The notes under the pieces were generated by a model. That model was not told where the DNA came from and did not search any database. It saw only the letters and a list, made by a program, of their open reading frames with translations. DNA of 64,000 bases from Actinopolymorpha sp. NPDC004070 (GTDB taxonomy: Bacteria; Actinomycetota; Actinomycetes; Propionibacteriales; Actinopolymorphaceae), in assembly GCF_040610475.1 (NCBI RefSeq), contig NZ_JBEXMJ010000019.1:1-64000 (forward strand), read 5' to 3'. This document shows positions 1-7,801 of this stretch, piece by piece; the stretch's first letter is position 1, and every line of letters starts with the position of its first letter. The position numbers and the translations under genes are program-made.

Positions 1-252
1 ACCGCCTACTCCAAGCCAACGCTCAAGCTGCAAGAACGACCGAACAGGCCGCTTGACAATCATAGAAGCATCCACATCAACCCCTGGGACCACGGGGGCC
101 CAACGGATCTCGCGAACGGCGTACTCCTGTGCCGCTACCACCACGTCACCGTCCACCACAAAGGATGGCAAGTCCGCATGGGCACCCACGGCCACCCCGA
201 ATACGTCCCCCCGGAGTGGGTGGATCGACAGCAGCGGATCCTCAGGCCCTGA
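1..252 (+). CDS. HNH endonuclease (DUF222-type), C-terminal fragment
   Basis: This frame is open from the first base of the window and stops with TGA at 250-252, so only the C-terminal 83 residues are visible. They contain an HNH nuclease core: IHINPWDHGGPTDLANG (about residues 24-40) followed by VLLCRYHHVTVHHKGW. This matches the H...N...H arrangement of the HNH domains that end actinobacterial DUF222 proteins, a high-copy family of unclear role. The CxxC zinc cysteines usually found just before the first His are missing in this frame, whereas an adjacent frame carries SSCKND at the right place. The gene may therefore be frameshifted or decayed. Family assignment is firm for the C-terminus; functional status is uncertain. 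Confidence 0.6.
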   Translation, partial: TAYSKPTLKLQERPNRPLDNHRSIHINPWDHGGPTDLANGVLLCRYHHVTVHHKGWQVRMGTHGHPEYVPPEWVDRQQRILRP

Positions 253-275
253 ACGCTAGGTCGTGTTTCGAAGAC

Positions 276-764
276 CTAGGACTCGCGCTGGCGGGCTCGG
301 CGGGCCGGACGGGGAGCCTCCACGGGTTCGGCGAGGTGGCCGGTGGTCAGCCGCTCGAGGGCCCGCAGGAAGACCTTGCGTTCGTCGGCGGGAAGTGCTG
401 CGAGCGCCTCCTGGTGTACCCGGTCGACCACCCGCTGGCTGCGCCGGGCCAGCCGGGCACCCTCCTTGGTGACGGCCACGATCCGCGCCCGGCGGTCCGT
501 GCTGGACGGCCGGCGCTCAGCCAGCCCGGCCTGCTCCAGCGCGTCCACCGTCACCACCATCGTGGTCTTGTCCATGTCGCCGAGCTCGGCGAGCTGGATC
601 TGGGTGCGCTCCTCCACCAGGGCGTGCACCAGCACGCAGTGCATGCGGGCGGTGAGCCCGATCTCGCCCAGTGCCGCCGCCATCCGCGACCGCAGGACGT
701 GGCTGGTGTGATCCAGCAGGAACGAAAGATCCGGTTCGGCGCGGGCGGGAGCCATGGCGGTCAT
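276..764 (-). CDS. MarR-family transcriptional regulator
   Basis: A 162-residue winged-helix repressor of the MarR family. The recognition part is IQLAELGDMDKTTMVVTVDALEQAG (residues 56-80), followed by the wing RRPSSTDRRARIVAVT, which includes the conserved D-R-R motif. Such proteins bind DNA as dimers and are usually released by small phenolic or lipophilic ligands. It lies downstream of a LysE-type exporter gene in the same direction, separated by 61 nt, so the exporter could be a target. A TAGCCT hexamer 7 nt before the ATG (772-777 on this strand) points to its own leaderless promoter. Ligand and targets are unknown. Confidence 0.9.
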   Translation of the reverse strand: MTAMAPARAEPDLSFLLDHTSHVLRSRMAAALGEIGLTARMHCVLVHALVEERTQIQLAELGDMDKTTMVVTVDALEQAGLAERRPSSTDRRARIVAVTKEGARLARRSQRVVDRVHQEALAALPADERKVFLRALERLTTGHLAEPVEAPRPARRARQRES

Positions 765-777
765 GCCGTCCAGGCTA
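765..777 (-). promoter_or_regulatory. Leaderless -10 of the marR gene
   Basis: TAGCCT at 777-772 on the minus strand lies 7 nt upstream of the ATG at 764. In actinobacteria this spacing puts the transcription start on the A of the ATG, giving an mRNA without a Shine-Dalgarno site. No convincing -35 was seen. Confidence 0.5.
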
Positions 778-825
778 CAACTCGATCCGTGGCGGATTAT
801 CCGAGAGCGTCGTTTCGTGGGAACG

Positions 826-1476
826 TCACGGAGTGGCGAGTACGCGGGACCGGTCCGCGGCGATCCGTACCGCCAGCCCGGCGAGCACCGTGCCCATGAG
901 GTACCGCTGCACCCGCAGCCATGTCGGCCGCCTGCCGAGGAACGCGGCCAGCGACCCCGCGCCGAGCACGATCAGCGCGTTCACCGTCAGCGCCACCGTG
1001 ATCTGCGTCAGTCCGAGCGCCAGGCTCTGCCCGGCCACGTGACCACGCCCCGGGTCGACGAACTGCGGCAGCAGCGAGACATACAGGATGGCGATCTTGG
1101 GGTTCAGCAGGTTGGTGACGAAACCCATCGCGAACAACCGGCGCGGTGGGTCGACCGGCAGCGCCTTCGGCGCGAACGCCGACTCACCGCCCGGCCGTAC
1201 CGCCTTCCACGCCAGCCACAGCAGGTACGCCGCTCCGCCCAGCTTCAGCGCCGTGTAGAGCGTGGGCACCAGCGAGAAGACCGTCGCCAGTCCCGCCGTG
1301 GCCGCGAGGAGGTAGACCAGGAAGCCGGCGGCCACTCCGGTCAGCGACACCAGGCCCGCGCGGCGCCCCTGCGTCACCGAACGCGAGACGAGATAGATCA
1401 TGTTCGGCCCGGGAGTGAGGACGAGGCCGAGAGCCACGGCGGCGATCCCGAGCAGGGCGTGCGGGCTGGTCGTCAT
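826..1476 (-). CDS. LysE/RhtB-family amino-acid exporter
   Basis: A 216-residue integral membrane protein of the LysE/RhtB translocator family, which export basic or hydroxylated amino acids or their analogues by proton antiport. The family signature TPGPN lies at residues 21-25 (LVLTPGPNMIYLVSRS), and there are about six hydrophobic segments, the usual number and length for the family. The start codon is ATG at 1476 with a weak AAGG just upstream. A MarR regulator follows in the same direction. Substrate cannot be told from the sequence. Confidence 0.88.
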   Translation of the reverse strand: MTTSPHALLGIAAVALGLVLTPGPNMIYLVSRSVTQGRRAGLVSLTGVAAGFLVYLLAATAGLATVFSLVPTLYTALKLGGAAYLLWLAWKAVRPGGESAFAPKALPVDPPRRLFAMGFVTNLLNPKIAILYVSLLPQFVDPGRGHVAGQSLALGLTQITVALTVNALIVLGAGSLAAFLGRRPTWLRVQRYLMGTVLAGLAVRIAADRSRVLATP

Positions 1477-1573
1477 GCCTTGGCAAGTTCGCCCGGCCGC
1501 GTGGTTATTCCCCGATGATCCGCCGCGGCCGGATTTCTGTCCGACCGCGGCGGGAAGCCGCCCGGCCCTACGG

Positions 1574-2248
1574 TCAGCCGGAGGGGCGGTCCTCGACCAG
1601 TCGCCACACCGTTGTCTGCTTGGCCTCCGCGTCCTCCAGGGTCACCGGCACCGGCATCCGGTAGGACGCGACCGCGACGAACCCGTCCGGCGGCAGATAC
1701 GTACGCCCCGGGTCACCGACCAGGACACGTGCGCCGCCTGCCCGCGCCCGGCGCAGGAACGGCAGCATCCGGGCGGCGGTGGTGCGTTCGTAGAAGATGT
1801 CGCCGGCCAGCACGACGTCGGCGTCGACCGCCGCCTCGGCCAGGAGGTCGCCGAGGTGCCCGGTGAGGTGCACGGCGTTCGCGGCGGCGTTGCGGTGGAT
1901 CGCCGCGAGGGACAGCGCATCCAGGTCGTTGGCGGTGACGGCGGCGGCCCCGGCCCGCGCGGCGGCGATCGCGACCAGCCCAGACCCCGAGGCCAGGTCG
2001 AGGACCCGCGCGCCGGCCACCTCCTCGGGATGGTCGAGGAGGTACCTCGCCAGTGCCTGCCCGCCGGCCCAGGCGAACGCCCAGAACGGCGGCGGTGAGT
2101 CGGTGAGGCCGAAGGAGCTCTCGGTCTCCTGCCACAGCCCGATCGCGTCGTCGGCAAGGTGCAGGCTGATCTCGGGTACGCCGGGCACCGGCCGCAGCCG
2201 GGTGTGCATCCGGACGAAGCGCAGGAACTCGTCGGATTCGGCGTCCAT
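1574..2248 (-). CDS. Class I SAM-dependent methyltransferase (protein-lysine type)
   Basis: A Rossmann-fold methyltransferase of about 224 residues. Motif I is VLDLASGSGLVAIAAA (residues 82-97), preceded by PPPFWAFAWAGGQALARYL (52-70), a segment typical of the ETFB-lysine/nicotinamide N-methyltransferase-like group, and followed by an acidic AGDIFYE. The upstream kinase-like gene ends at 2293; an in-frame GTG at 2296-2294 overlaps that stop (GTGA) and could be the real start, adding 16 poorly conserved residues. ATG 2248 is chosen because the family-like sequence begins there. The overlap indicates translational coupling to the phosphotransferase gene. The methyl acceptor is unknown. Confidence 0.8.
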   Translation of the reverse strand: MDAESDEFLRFVRMHTRLRPVPGVPEISLHLADDAIGLWQETESSFGLTDSPPPFWAFAWAGGQALARYLLDHPEEVAGARVLDLASGSGLVAIAAARAGAAAVTANDLDALSLAAIHRNAAANAVHLTGHLGDLLAEAAVDADVVLAGDIFYERTTAARMLPFLRRARAGGARVLVGDPGRTYLPPDGFVAVASYRMPVPVTLEDAEAKQTTVWRLVEDRPSG

Positions 2249-2292
2249 GGCGGGTTTCTGGCCGGCGCTCGCGTCGGGGGTGGCGTCGGGAT

Positions 2293-3213
2293 TCACAGCT
2301 GGGCAGCCGTTCGGGCCAGCCAGTCCTCGAAGCGCAGCCACTCCGCCCGCGACGTCGGGGTCGAGGGCTCGGGCGCGTCGAGCAGTCCGTCGCAGGCGTC
2401 CAGCAGGTCCCAGTACGGATGGTGCGCGTCCGCCACGCCGATCCCGCGGTAGAGCGCCAGGAACTGCTCGGCCACCTCGCCGCCGTAGCGTCCGGCCAGG
2501 TTGAGCCGCATCCGGGCCAGGTCGATCCCGCGCGGGCCGAGGCAGCCGGTGGTCCAGTCGACCACCCCGACGAGTCGGTCGCCGTCCCACAGCGTCTGGC
2601 CGGGATGGTAGTCGCGGTGGATGAAGCCCGGCGTCGTGGGCGGCGGCCCGGCGGCCACCACGTCGAAGACCCGGTTCCACAGCCGGGGTGCCGCCGACCA
2701 GACCGGCGGGCGGCGATGGCCGTCGCGGTGGCGGTCGTAGTAGGGCCGGTACGGCGGCAGGGCCCGCACGACCGGGAGGTCCACGGCGTGGACGGCCGCG
2801 AGCGTCTCCGCCAGTTGTGCCAGCACGGCCCGGTCGGCGCGAACCGGCGGGCTGCCGGGCACGCGGGTGGTGAGCAGCGTGGGCATGTCGCACACCGTCG
2901 GCGTGGTGTCTGCGGCCACGAGCCGGGGCGCGGGTACGTCGGTGCTGCCCAGCAGGCCGAGCACGGTGGCCTCGTTGGTGGGGGCGTACCACGGGTCGGT
3001 ACGCAGCCGGTCGGTCCGGTGGAAGCGGCGCAGGGCCAGGCGGTGCAGGACGCCGGTGGCGCTGAGCACGTCGACCGCGTGCAGGGTGGTGGAGTCGACG
3101 CCCATCAGCCGCAAGGAGGCCACGAGACCGCCCGGGCCGGTGACCTCGCGTACCCACCGAAGCGTTTCGCCGGACGGTGGGGGTGCGCCGTCCGGCCGCT
3201 GATCGACACTCAT
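2293..3213 (-). CDS. Aminoglycoside/homoserine-kinase-like phosphotransferase (APH fold)
   Basis: A 306-residue protein with the APH/choline-kinase fold. The catalytic loop is IHRDYHPGQ (residues 198-206, catalytic Asp201), and the metal-binding DW is GVVDW (216-220), followed by GPRGIDLARMRLN. The residue normally Asn in the HGDxxxxN/HRDxHPGN motif is Gln206 here. Substrates of such orphan APH proteins range from antibiotics to metabolites, so no resistance role is claimed. It is divergent from the oxidoreductase gene at 3432 and translationally coupled to the methyltransferase downstream. AGAAGG 3-4 nt before the ATG is a plausible ribosome-binding site. Confidence 0.82.
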   Translation of the reverse strand: MSVDQRPDGAPPPSGETLRWVREVTGPGGLVASLRLMGVDSTTLHAVDVLSATGVLHRLALRRFHRTDRLRTDPWYAPTNEATVLGLLGSTDVPAPRLVAADTTPTVCDMPTLLTTRVPGSPPVRADRAVLAQLAETLAAVHAVDLPVVRALPPYRPYYDRHRDGHRRPPVWSAAPRLWNRVFDVVAAGPPPTTPGFIHRDYHPGQTLWDGDRLVGVVDWTTGCLGPRGIDLARMRLNLAGRYGGEVAEQFLALYRGIGVADAHHPYWDLLDACDGLLDAPEPSTPTSRAEWLRFEDWLARTAAQL

Positions 3214-3230
3214 CGCCTTCTGAACGTTAC

Positions 3231-3246
3231 CGCCGGGCTTCCGGCG
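3231..3246. repeat. Small inverted repeat in a divergent promoter region
   Basis: CGCCGG, a GCTT spacer and CCGGCG form a perfect 6-bp stem between the divergent genes at 3213 and 3432. It could be a 5' UTR hairpin of the minus-strand gene or an operator; nothing decides which. Confidence 0.35.
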
Positions 3247-3361
3247 CCAGGCTCGGCCTCGGGATCGGGCCCCTGCGGTGCCGGTCGGTCTCCGTCCGGC
3301 TCCGTTCGGCCACTCGCCCGGCCACGGCGGCGGCAGACTGGGGACAGTCCCGGCGCGGGCG

Positions 3362-3391
3362 TTGAGTACGCCGCGGACGGTGCCCTACACT
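3362..3391 (+). promoter_or_regulatory. Sigma-70-type promoter of the Gfo/Idh/MocA gene
   Basis: TTGAGT (3362-3367) and TACACT (3386-3391) are separated by 18 bp, a good match to a housekeeping actinobacterial promoter. The predicted start is near 3398, giving a leader of about 34 nt to the ATG at 3432. Confidence 0.55.
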
Positions 3392-3431
3392 TCCGGTCCT
3401 GACTGAAACCGCAGGAGCTGACAGGAGCGAC

Positions 3432-4544
3432 ATGGACTCGCCTCGCCCGGCAACGACGCCGGTGCCGAGCCCGGCGCAGACGCCGGCGCCAACGCCCGCG
3501 CGCAGGCGTGTCGGCCTCGTCGGTCTGGGCAGTATCGGCGTCACCCACGCGCGCGTCCTCGCCGAGTTCCGGTCGGAGGTCGAGCTCGTCGCGGTGAGCG
3601 GGGGAGCGGGCACCGACCTGGCCGAACTCGGCTGGCCGCAGACCACCAGGGCCGACCCCGAGGAGATCCTCGTCCGCGGCGACCTCAACCTGGTGGTGCT
3701 GTGCGGGCCGACTCCGACCCACGCGCCGCAGACGCTGGCGGCTCTGCGCGCCGGCCGCAACGTCGTGGTGGAGAAGCCGCTCGCGCTGGACGTGGCCGCC
3801 GCACAGGAGATCGCGTGGGAGGCGGCCCAGTCCGGCCTGCTGGTGTCGGTGATGGCCCAGCGCAGGCTGGAGCCGCAGCACCTGGACATCAAGCGCCGGC
3901 TGGACGCGGGCGAGCTCGGCCGGCCGATCCTCGGTGAGACGTTCGTCCACTGGCACCGCGACGACGCGTACTATGCGCGCGCCTCGTGGCGGAGCCGGCA
4001 GGACAGCGGCGGCGGTTCGGTGATGAACCAGTCCGTGCACAACATCGACCTGCTCCGGTGGTTCCTCGGCGCTCCGGTCGAGGTGACCGCCCAGTCGGCG
4101 ACGCTGGGCCACGACCCGGCGGTGATGTCGGCCGAGGACACCACGGTTGCCACGCTGCGGTTCGTCTCGGGCGCGCTCGGCGTGGTGGTGTCGTCCACCG
4201 CCATCCGCCCGGGGGACCCGGCCCGCCTCGCTCTCTGCACGAGTAGGGGAACGATCGAGCTCACCCACGACGAGGTCACCCGCTGGGACCTGCCCGGCGT
4301 ACCACCTCCACAGACTCCACAGAGCCCGGCGAACGGCACCGGACCGGCCGGCGGGGCACAGAACCCCGCCGCGATCGGCCTGGCCGGTCACCGTGCGCAG
4401 TGGCGCGACGTCCTGGACGCGTTGCGGGACGACCGGCCCCCGGCGGTCGACGTCACCGACGGCGTGAAGACCGTACGGCTGTTGTGCGCGATCTACTCCG
4501 CGGCCGCGACCGGACGGGCGGTCCAGCTGCACCCCGAGCCGTGA
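3432..4544 (+). CDS. Gfo/Idh/MocA-family NAD(P)-dependent oxidoreductase
   Basis: A 370-residue dehydrogenase. After a Pro/Ala-rich 25-residue N-terminus comes the Rossmann dinucleotide-binding motif VGLVGLGSIGVTHARVL (GxGxxG at residues 31-36), and later VVVEKPLALD with the family's conserved EKP lysine. The C-terminal alpha/beta domain contains the substrate pocket (WRSRQDSGGGSVMNQSVHNIDLLRW). Members oxidise or reduce sugars, inositols or related polyols. The ribosome-binding site AGGAG (3423-3427) is 4 nt from the ATG. The next gene downstream is a D-aminoacylase-type hydrolase 115 bp away with its own promoter-like hexamer, so they may not be strictly one operon. Confidence 0.88.
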   Translation: MDSPRPATTPVPSPAQTPAPTPARRRVGLVGLGSIGVTHARVLAEFRSEVELVAVSGGAGTDLAELGWPQTTRADPEEILVRGDLNLVVLCGPTPTHAPQTLAALRAGRNVVVEKPLALDVAAAQEIAWEAAQSGLLVSVMAQRRLEPQHLDIKRRLDAGELGRPILGETFVHWHRDDAYYARASWRSRQDSGGGSVMNQSVHNIDLLRWFLGAPVEVTAQSATLGHDPAVMSAEDTTVATLRFVSGALGVVVSSTAIRPGDPARLALCTSRGTIELTHDEVTRWDLPGVPPPQTPQSPANGTGPAGGAQNPAAIGLAGHRAQWRDVLDALRDDRPPAVDVTDGVKTVRLLCAIYSAAATGRAVQLHPEP

Positions 4545-4567
4545 CACCCGTGACATCCGTGACACCC
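4541..4567 (+). repeat. Three 9-bp tandem repeats across a stop codon
   Basis: GTGACACCC, GTGACATCC and GTGACACCC follow one another directly and include the TGA stop of the oxidoreductase gene (4542-4544). Probably slippage; no function is evident. Confidence 0.6.
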
Positions 4568-4599
4568 GGGACGGCTGCGCCTATTCGGCTCGGACCGGA

Positions 4600-4632
4600 T
4601 AGCCTCGGCCGCGGGGCCACCAGCCGGTGGCC
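4600..4632 (+). promoter_or_regulatory. -10 box and leader hairpin of the deacylase gene
   Basis: TAGCCT (4600-4605) is a -10-like hexamer. A perfect 7-bp hairpin, GGCCACC-agcc-GGTGGCC (4615-4632), lies in the predicted short leader before the GTG start at 4660. Confidence 0.4.
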
Positions 4633-4659
4633 GGAGCACGCGGACGCGGCGAGGTATGA

Positions 4660-6279
4660 GTGAGCGGGTACGACATCCTCCTGACCGGCGGCACCGTCGT
4701 GGACGGCACCGACCCGGGTAGCCCCGGTCCGAACGGCTCTGCCGGTGACGGCGGCACCGGAGTGGGTCCGCGGCGCGCGGACGTCGGCATCAGGGACGGC
4801 CGGATCGTCGCGGTCGGGGACCTGGGCGCGGACGTTTCCGCCCGGACGGTGCTGGACGTGACCGGGCGATACGTACTCCCCGGCTTCGTCGACTCCCACG
4901 TGCACGCGGACGCGGTCCTCACCCGCCCCGACGTCCAGGAAGCCATGCTCCGCCAGGGCGTCACCTCGGTCGTGCTCGGCCAGGACGGCCTGTCGTTCGC
5001 GCCCGGCTCGGCGGAGACGGTGGCCTACGTCGCCCGCTACTTCGCCGCGGTGGACGGTACGCCGCCGCCGGAGCTCGCGGCCGGCTGCACCGTCGCGCAG
5101 CTGCTGGACTTCTACGACCGCAGGACACCGGTCAACGTCTCCTACCTCGTTCCCCTCGGCACCGTCCGGCACGAGGTGCTCGGCCCCGACGACCATCCCG
5201 CCGGCGACCGGCTGCCCGAACTCGTGCGCCTGGTCGAGCAGGGACTGGACGAGGGAGCGGTCGGGGTGTCGACCGGGCTGGAGTACGTCCCCGGCGTGTT
5301 CGCCGACTTCGACGAGCTAGCCACGCTGTGCCGGGTGGCGGCCGCGGTGGGAGTGCCGTACGTCAGCCACCTGCGCAGCTACGACGGCGGGCACGCGCCC
5401 GGCATGGTCGAGGCCCGCGACCTCGGCCGGACGACCGGCGTACCGATCCACGTCTCGCACCTGCGCGGGCGGGCCGAACCCCTCCTCGCCCACCTCGCCG
5501 ACTGTGCCGCGGACGGCGTGGACGCGACGTTCGACGTCTACCCGCACATCTACGGCAACACCATCCTGGCGATGAAGGCGCTGCCGCCGCAGGTGCAGGC
5601 GGGCGGGGTGGAGGCGACGCTGCGCCGGCTCGCCGACCCGGCCGTGCGCGCCGAGCTGCGGGCGAACTGGTTCCCCCGGGTCAGCACCGACCTGGCGCCG
5701 GCGATCCTCGGCTACGTGGCGGGCAGGACGTTCCGGTGGGCGGAGGGCCGCACGCTTGCGCAGGCGTGTGCGGAGTCCGGCCTGGACCTGCCCGACCTGC
5801 TGTGCGACCTGTTGCTGGACAGCGACCTCGCGGTGGGCGCGATCATCCCGGCGCCCGGCGGCGACGAGTCCGACCTGCGTGCGATGCTGCGCGACGATCG
5901 CCACGTCGGCTGCTCCGACGCCATCTACCTCGGCGGGCACCCGCACCCGCGCGGCTGGGGAGCGTTCGCGCGTTTCCTCGGCCACCACACCCGGGAGCTC
6001 GGCGACTGGACGTGGCCGCAGGCGGCGTGGCACCTTGCGGGACACCCCGCCCGGCGGTTCCAGCTCACCGACCGGGGGCGGCTCGCCGAGGGTGCGGTCG
6101 CCGACGTCGTGGTGGTCGACCCCGAGCGGGTCGGCGACCGGGCGACGTACGACCACCCGAGGCAGCTGGCCGATGGGGTGGACGACGTACTCGTCGCCGG
6201 TGAGCTCGTGCTGACCGGCGGCGAACTCACCGGCGCGACCCCCGGGCGCGCCCTGCGACGAGGAGAAGCCGGCCGATGA
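4660..6279 (+). CDS. N-acyl-D-amino-acid deacylase family amidohydrolase
   Basis: A 539-residue amidohydrolase-superfamily enzyme of the D-aminoacylase type, which removes the acyl group from N-acyl-D-amino acids. The metal HxH is GFVDSHVHAD (H80, H82), and later come HVSHLRG and GCSDAIYLGGHPHPRGWG with the conserved Asp. The position that in characterised D-aminoacylases is a metal-ligand Cys (GNCG) is GQDG here (107-110), so this belongs to a cysteine-lacking subgroup and its metal site may differ. The start is GTG with GAGG 5 nt upstream; ATG at 4656 is out of frame. It overlaps the next gene by ATGA (6276-6279), so product and next enzyme are made together. Confidence 0.82.
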   Translation: MSGYDILLTGGTVVDGTDPGSPGPNGSAGDGGTGVGPRRADVGIRDGRIVAVGDLGADVSARTVLDVTGRYVLPGFVDSHVHADAVLTRPDVQEAMLRQGVTSVVLGQDGLSFAPGSAETVAYVARYFAAVDGTPPPELAAGCTVAQLLDFYDRRTPVNVSYLVPLGTVRHEVLGPDDHPAGDRLPELVRLVEQGLDEGAVGVSTGLEYVPGVFADFDELATLCRVAAAVGVPYVSHLRSYDGGHAPGMVEARDLGRTTGVPIHVSHLRGRAEPLLAHLADCAADGVDATFDVYPHIYGNTILAMKALPPQVQAGGVEATLRRLADPAVRAELRANWFPRVSTDLAPAILGYVAGRTFRWAEGRTLAQACAESGLDLPDLLCDLLLDSDLAVGAIIPAPGGDESDLRAMLRDDRHVGCSDAIYLGGHPHPRGWGAFARFLGHHTRELGDWTWPQAAWHLAGHPARRFQLTDRGRLAEGAVADVVVVDPERVGDRATYDHPRQLADGVDDVLVAGELVLTGGELTGATPGRALRRGEAGR

Positions 6280-7616
6280 AAGCGACCCCCGACGAAACCG
6301 CTCCCGGCGCGTCCGTCCCGGGCGGAATCGCCTACGACGCGAGGGTTCTCGACGCCACCCTGACCGCGCTGCGCGAGCAGCCGATCGGCCCCGCGGAGAA
6401 GGGATTCACCGCCCTCGCCCCGCTGACGCCGGCGGATCTGGTCGACCGCAAGGCGGGCTTGCGTACCGGCGAACTCACGTTCCCGTTGATGGTGCTGCGG
6501 GAGACGGCGCTGGCCGCGAACGTCGCCACCATGGCCGCCTGGTGCGCCGAGCGCGACGTGGTGCTCGCGCCGCACGGGAAGACGTCCATGTCGCCGGAGG
6601 TCACCGCGCGGCAGCTGCGAGCCGGCGCGTGGGGGATCACCGCGGCGACGATCGGGCAGGTGCGCGCCTACGCCGAGTGCGGGGTACGCCGGATCCTGCT
6701 GGCCAACCAGCTCGTCGACCCGGCCGGTATCGGCTGGCTGGCCGCGGCGACGACCGCCGACCCCGACCTCACCGTCTACGTGTGCGTCGACAGCATCGAG
6801 GGCGTCGCACAGCTGAACGAGGCGCTGCGCGCGAACGCCGCGAGCCGGCCGCTGCCGGTGCTCGTGGAGATCGGCGTACCCGGCCGCCGGACCGGCGCGC
6901 GCGGCCACGACGCCGCGATGGCGGTGGCCCGGGCCGCCGCCGCGGCGCCGATGCTGCGGGTCGCGGGCGCGACCGGCTACGAGGGCGTGCTCGGGCACGG
7001 ACGTGACGACACCGCGCTCGCCGCCGCAGCGGCGTTCTGCCAGGAGGTGCGCACGCTCGGCATCGCGCTGCGCGAGGAGGGCCTGGTGGACGTGCCCGAC
7101 GGCCGGCTGCTGCTGTCCGCCGGCGGGAGCACGTACTTCGACGTGGTGGCGCAGGAGCTCACCGGCGTGCCGTCGTCGACGGTGGTCGTCCGCAGTGGCG
7201 GCTACGTCACCCACGACGAGGAGCTGTACGGCCACGCCACCCCGCTGCCCACCGGTGGCCGGCCGCACGAGCTGCGGGCCGCACTGGAGGTGTGGGCGTA
7301 CGTCCTGTCCCGGCCGGAGCCGAACCGGGCGCTGGTGGGTGCCGGCCGGCGGGACGTGCCGTTCGACGTCGCGCTTCCGTCGGTGCGGTCGGCCGTGGGG
7401 CCGGGCGGCCGGCGCCGGGACGTCGCGGGTGTGCGCGTCAGCGCCCTCAACGACCAGCACGCGTTCCTCGACCTGCCGGCGGAGGCCGACCTTGCCGTCG
7501 GCGACCTGGTGCGGTTCGGGATTTCCCACCCGTGCACGGCGTTCGACAAGTGGCGGCTGATCCCGGTCGTGGACGGGGCGGACCGGATCGTCGAGGTGGC
7601 GCACACGTTGTTCTGA
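6276..7616 (+). CDS. PLP-dependent D-amino-acid deaminase / D-threonine aldolase-like enzyme
   Basis: A 446-residue fold-III PLP enzyme (alanine-racemase N-terminal domain plus D-serine-dehydratase-like domain). The PLP lysine is in VVLAPHGKTSM (K102), phosphate binding includes LSAGGSTYFD, and the C-terminal FGISHPCTAFDKW carries the His-x-Cys zinc ligands of the D-threonine aldolase/D-serine dehydratase group. Coupling to the N-acyl-D-amino-acid deacylase by a 4-nt overlap suggests a two-step route: release of a free D-amino acid, then deamination or cleavage. The exact side-chain specificity cannot be read from the sequence. Confidence 0.82.
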   Translation: MKATPDETAPGASVPGGIAYDARVLDATLTALREQPIGPAEKGFTALAPLTPADLVDRKAGLRTGELTFPLMVLRETALAANVATMAAWCAERDVVLAPHGKTSMSPEVTARQLRAGAWGITAATIGQVRAYAECGVRRILLANQLVDPAGIGWLAAATTADPDLTVYVCVDSIEGVAQLNEALRANAASRPLPVLVEIGVPGRRTGARGHDAAMAVARAAAAAPMLRVAGATGYEGVLGHGRDDTALAAAAAFCQEVRTLGIALREEGLVDVPDGRLLLSAGGSTYFDVVAQELTGVPSSTVVVRSGGYVTHDEELYGHATPLPTGGRPHELRAALEVWAYVLSRPEPNRALVGAGRRDVPFDVALPSVRSAVGPGGRRRDVAGVRVSALNDQHAFLDLPAEADLAVGDLVRFGISHPCTAFDKWRLIPVVDGADRIVEVAHTLF

Positions 7617-7742
7617 CGACGACCAGTGCGGCACGCCGCTGTCCGAACGCGAGGGCGGCTGGACCTGCCCGTGAGCGACCCGACGTCGCACGACTCGGCG
7701 TCAACTCCGGGTTGGCAGCGTCCGCATTGGACACCCGAGCGG

Positions 7743-7788
7743 TCACAGCGGCGTGCCCCCGGATGGCCGGGATGGCACGCCGCTGTGA
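7743..7788. terminator. Bidirectional terminator with a 15-bp perfect outer stem
   Basis: The arms 7743-7757 (TCACAGCGGCGTGCC) and 7774-7788 are perfect reverse complements. The loop contains a second stem CCCGG-ATGG-CCGGG, giving about 20 stacked pairs with a 2-nt bulge. It sits between convergent genes ending at 7616 (+) and 7802 (-), as expected for a shared terminator. The right-arm core GGCACGCCGCTGT is also present as a direct copy at 7630-7642, so an alternative hairpin of 13 bp with the left arm is possible. Confidence 0.8.
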
Positions 7789-7801
7789 GTTTCTCGAAGT
7801 C

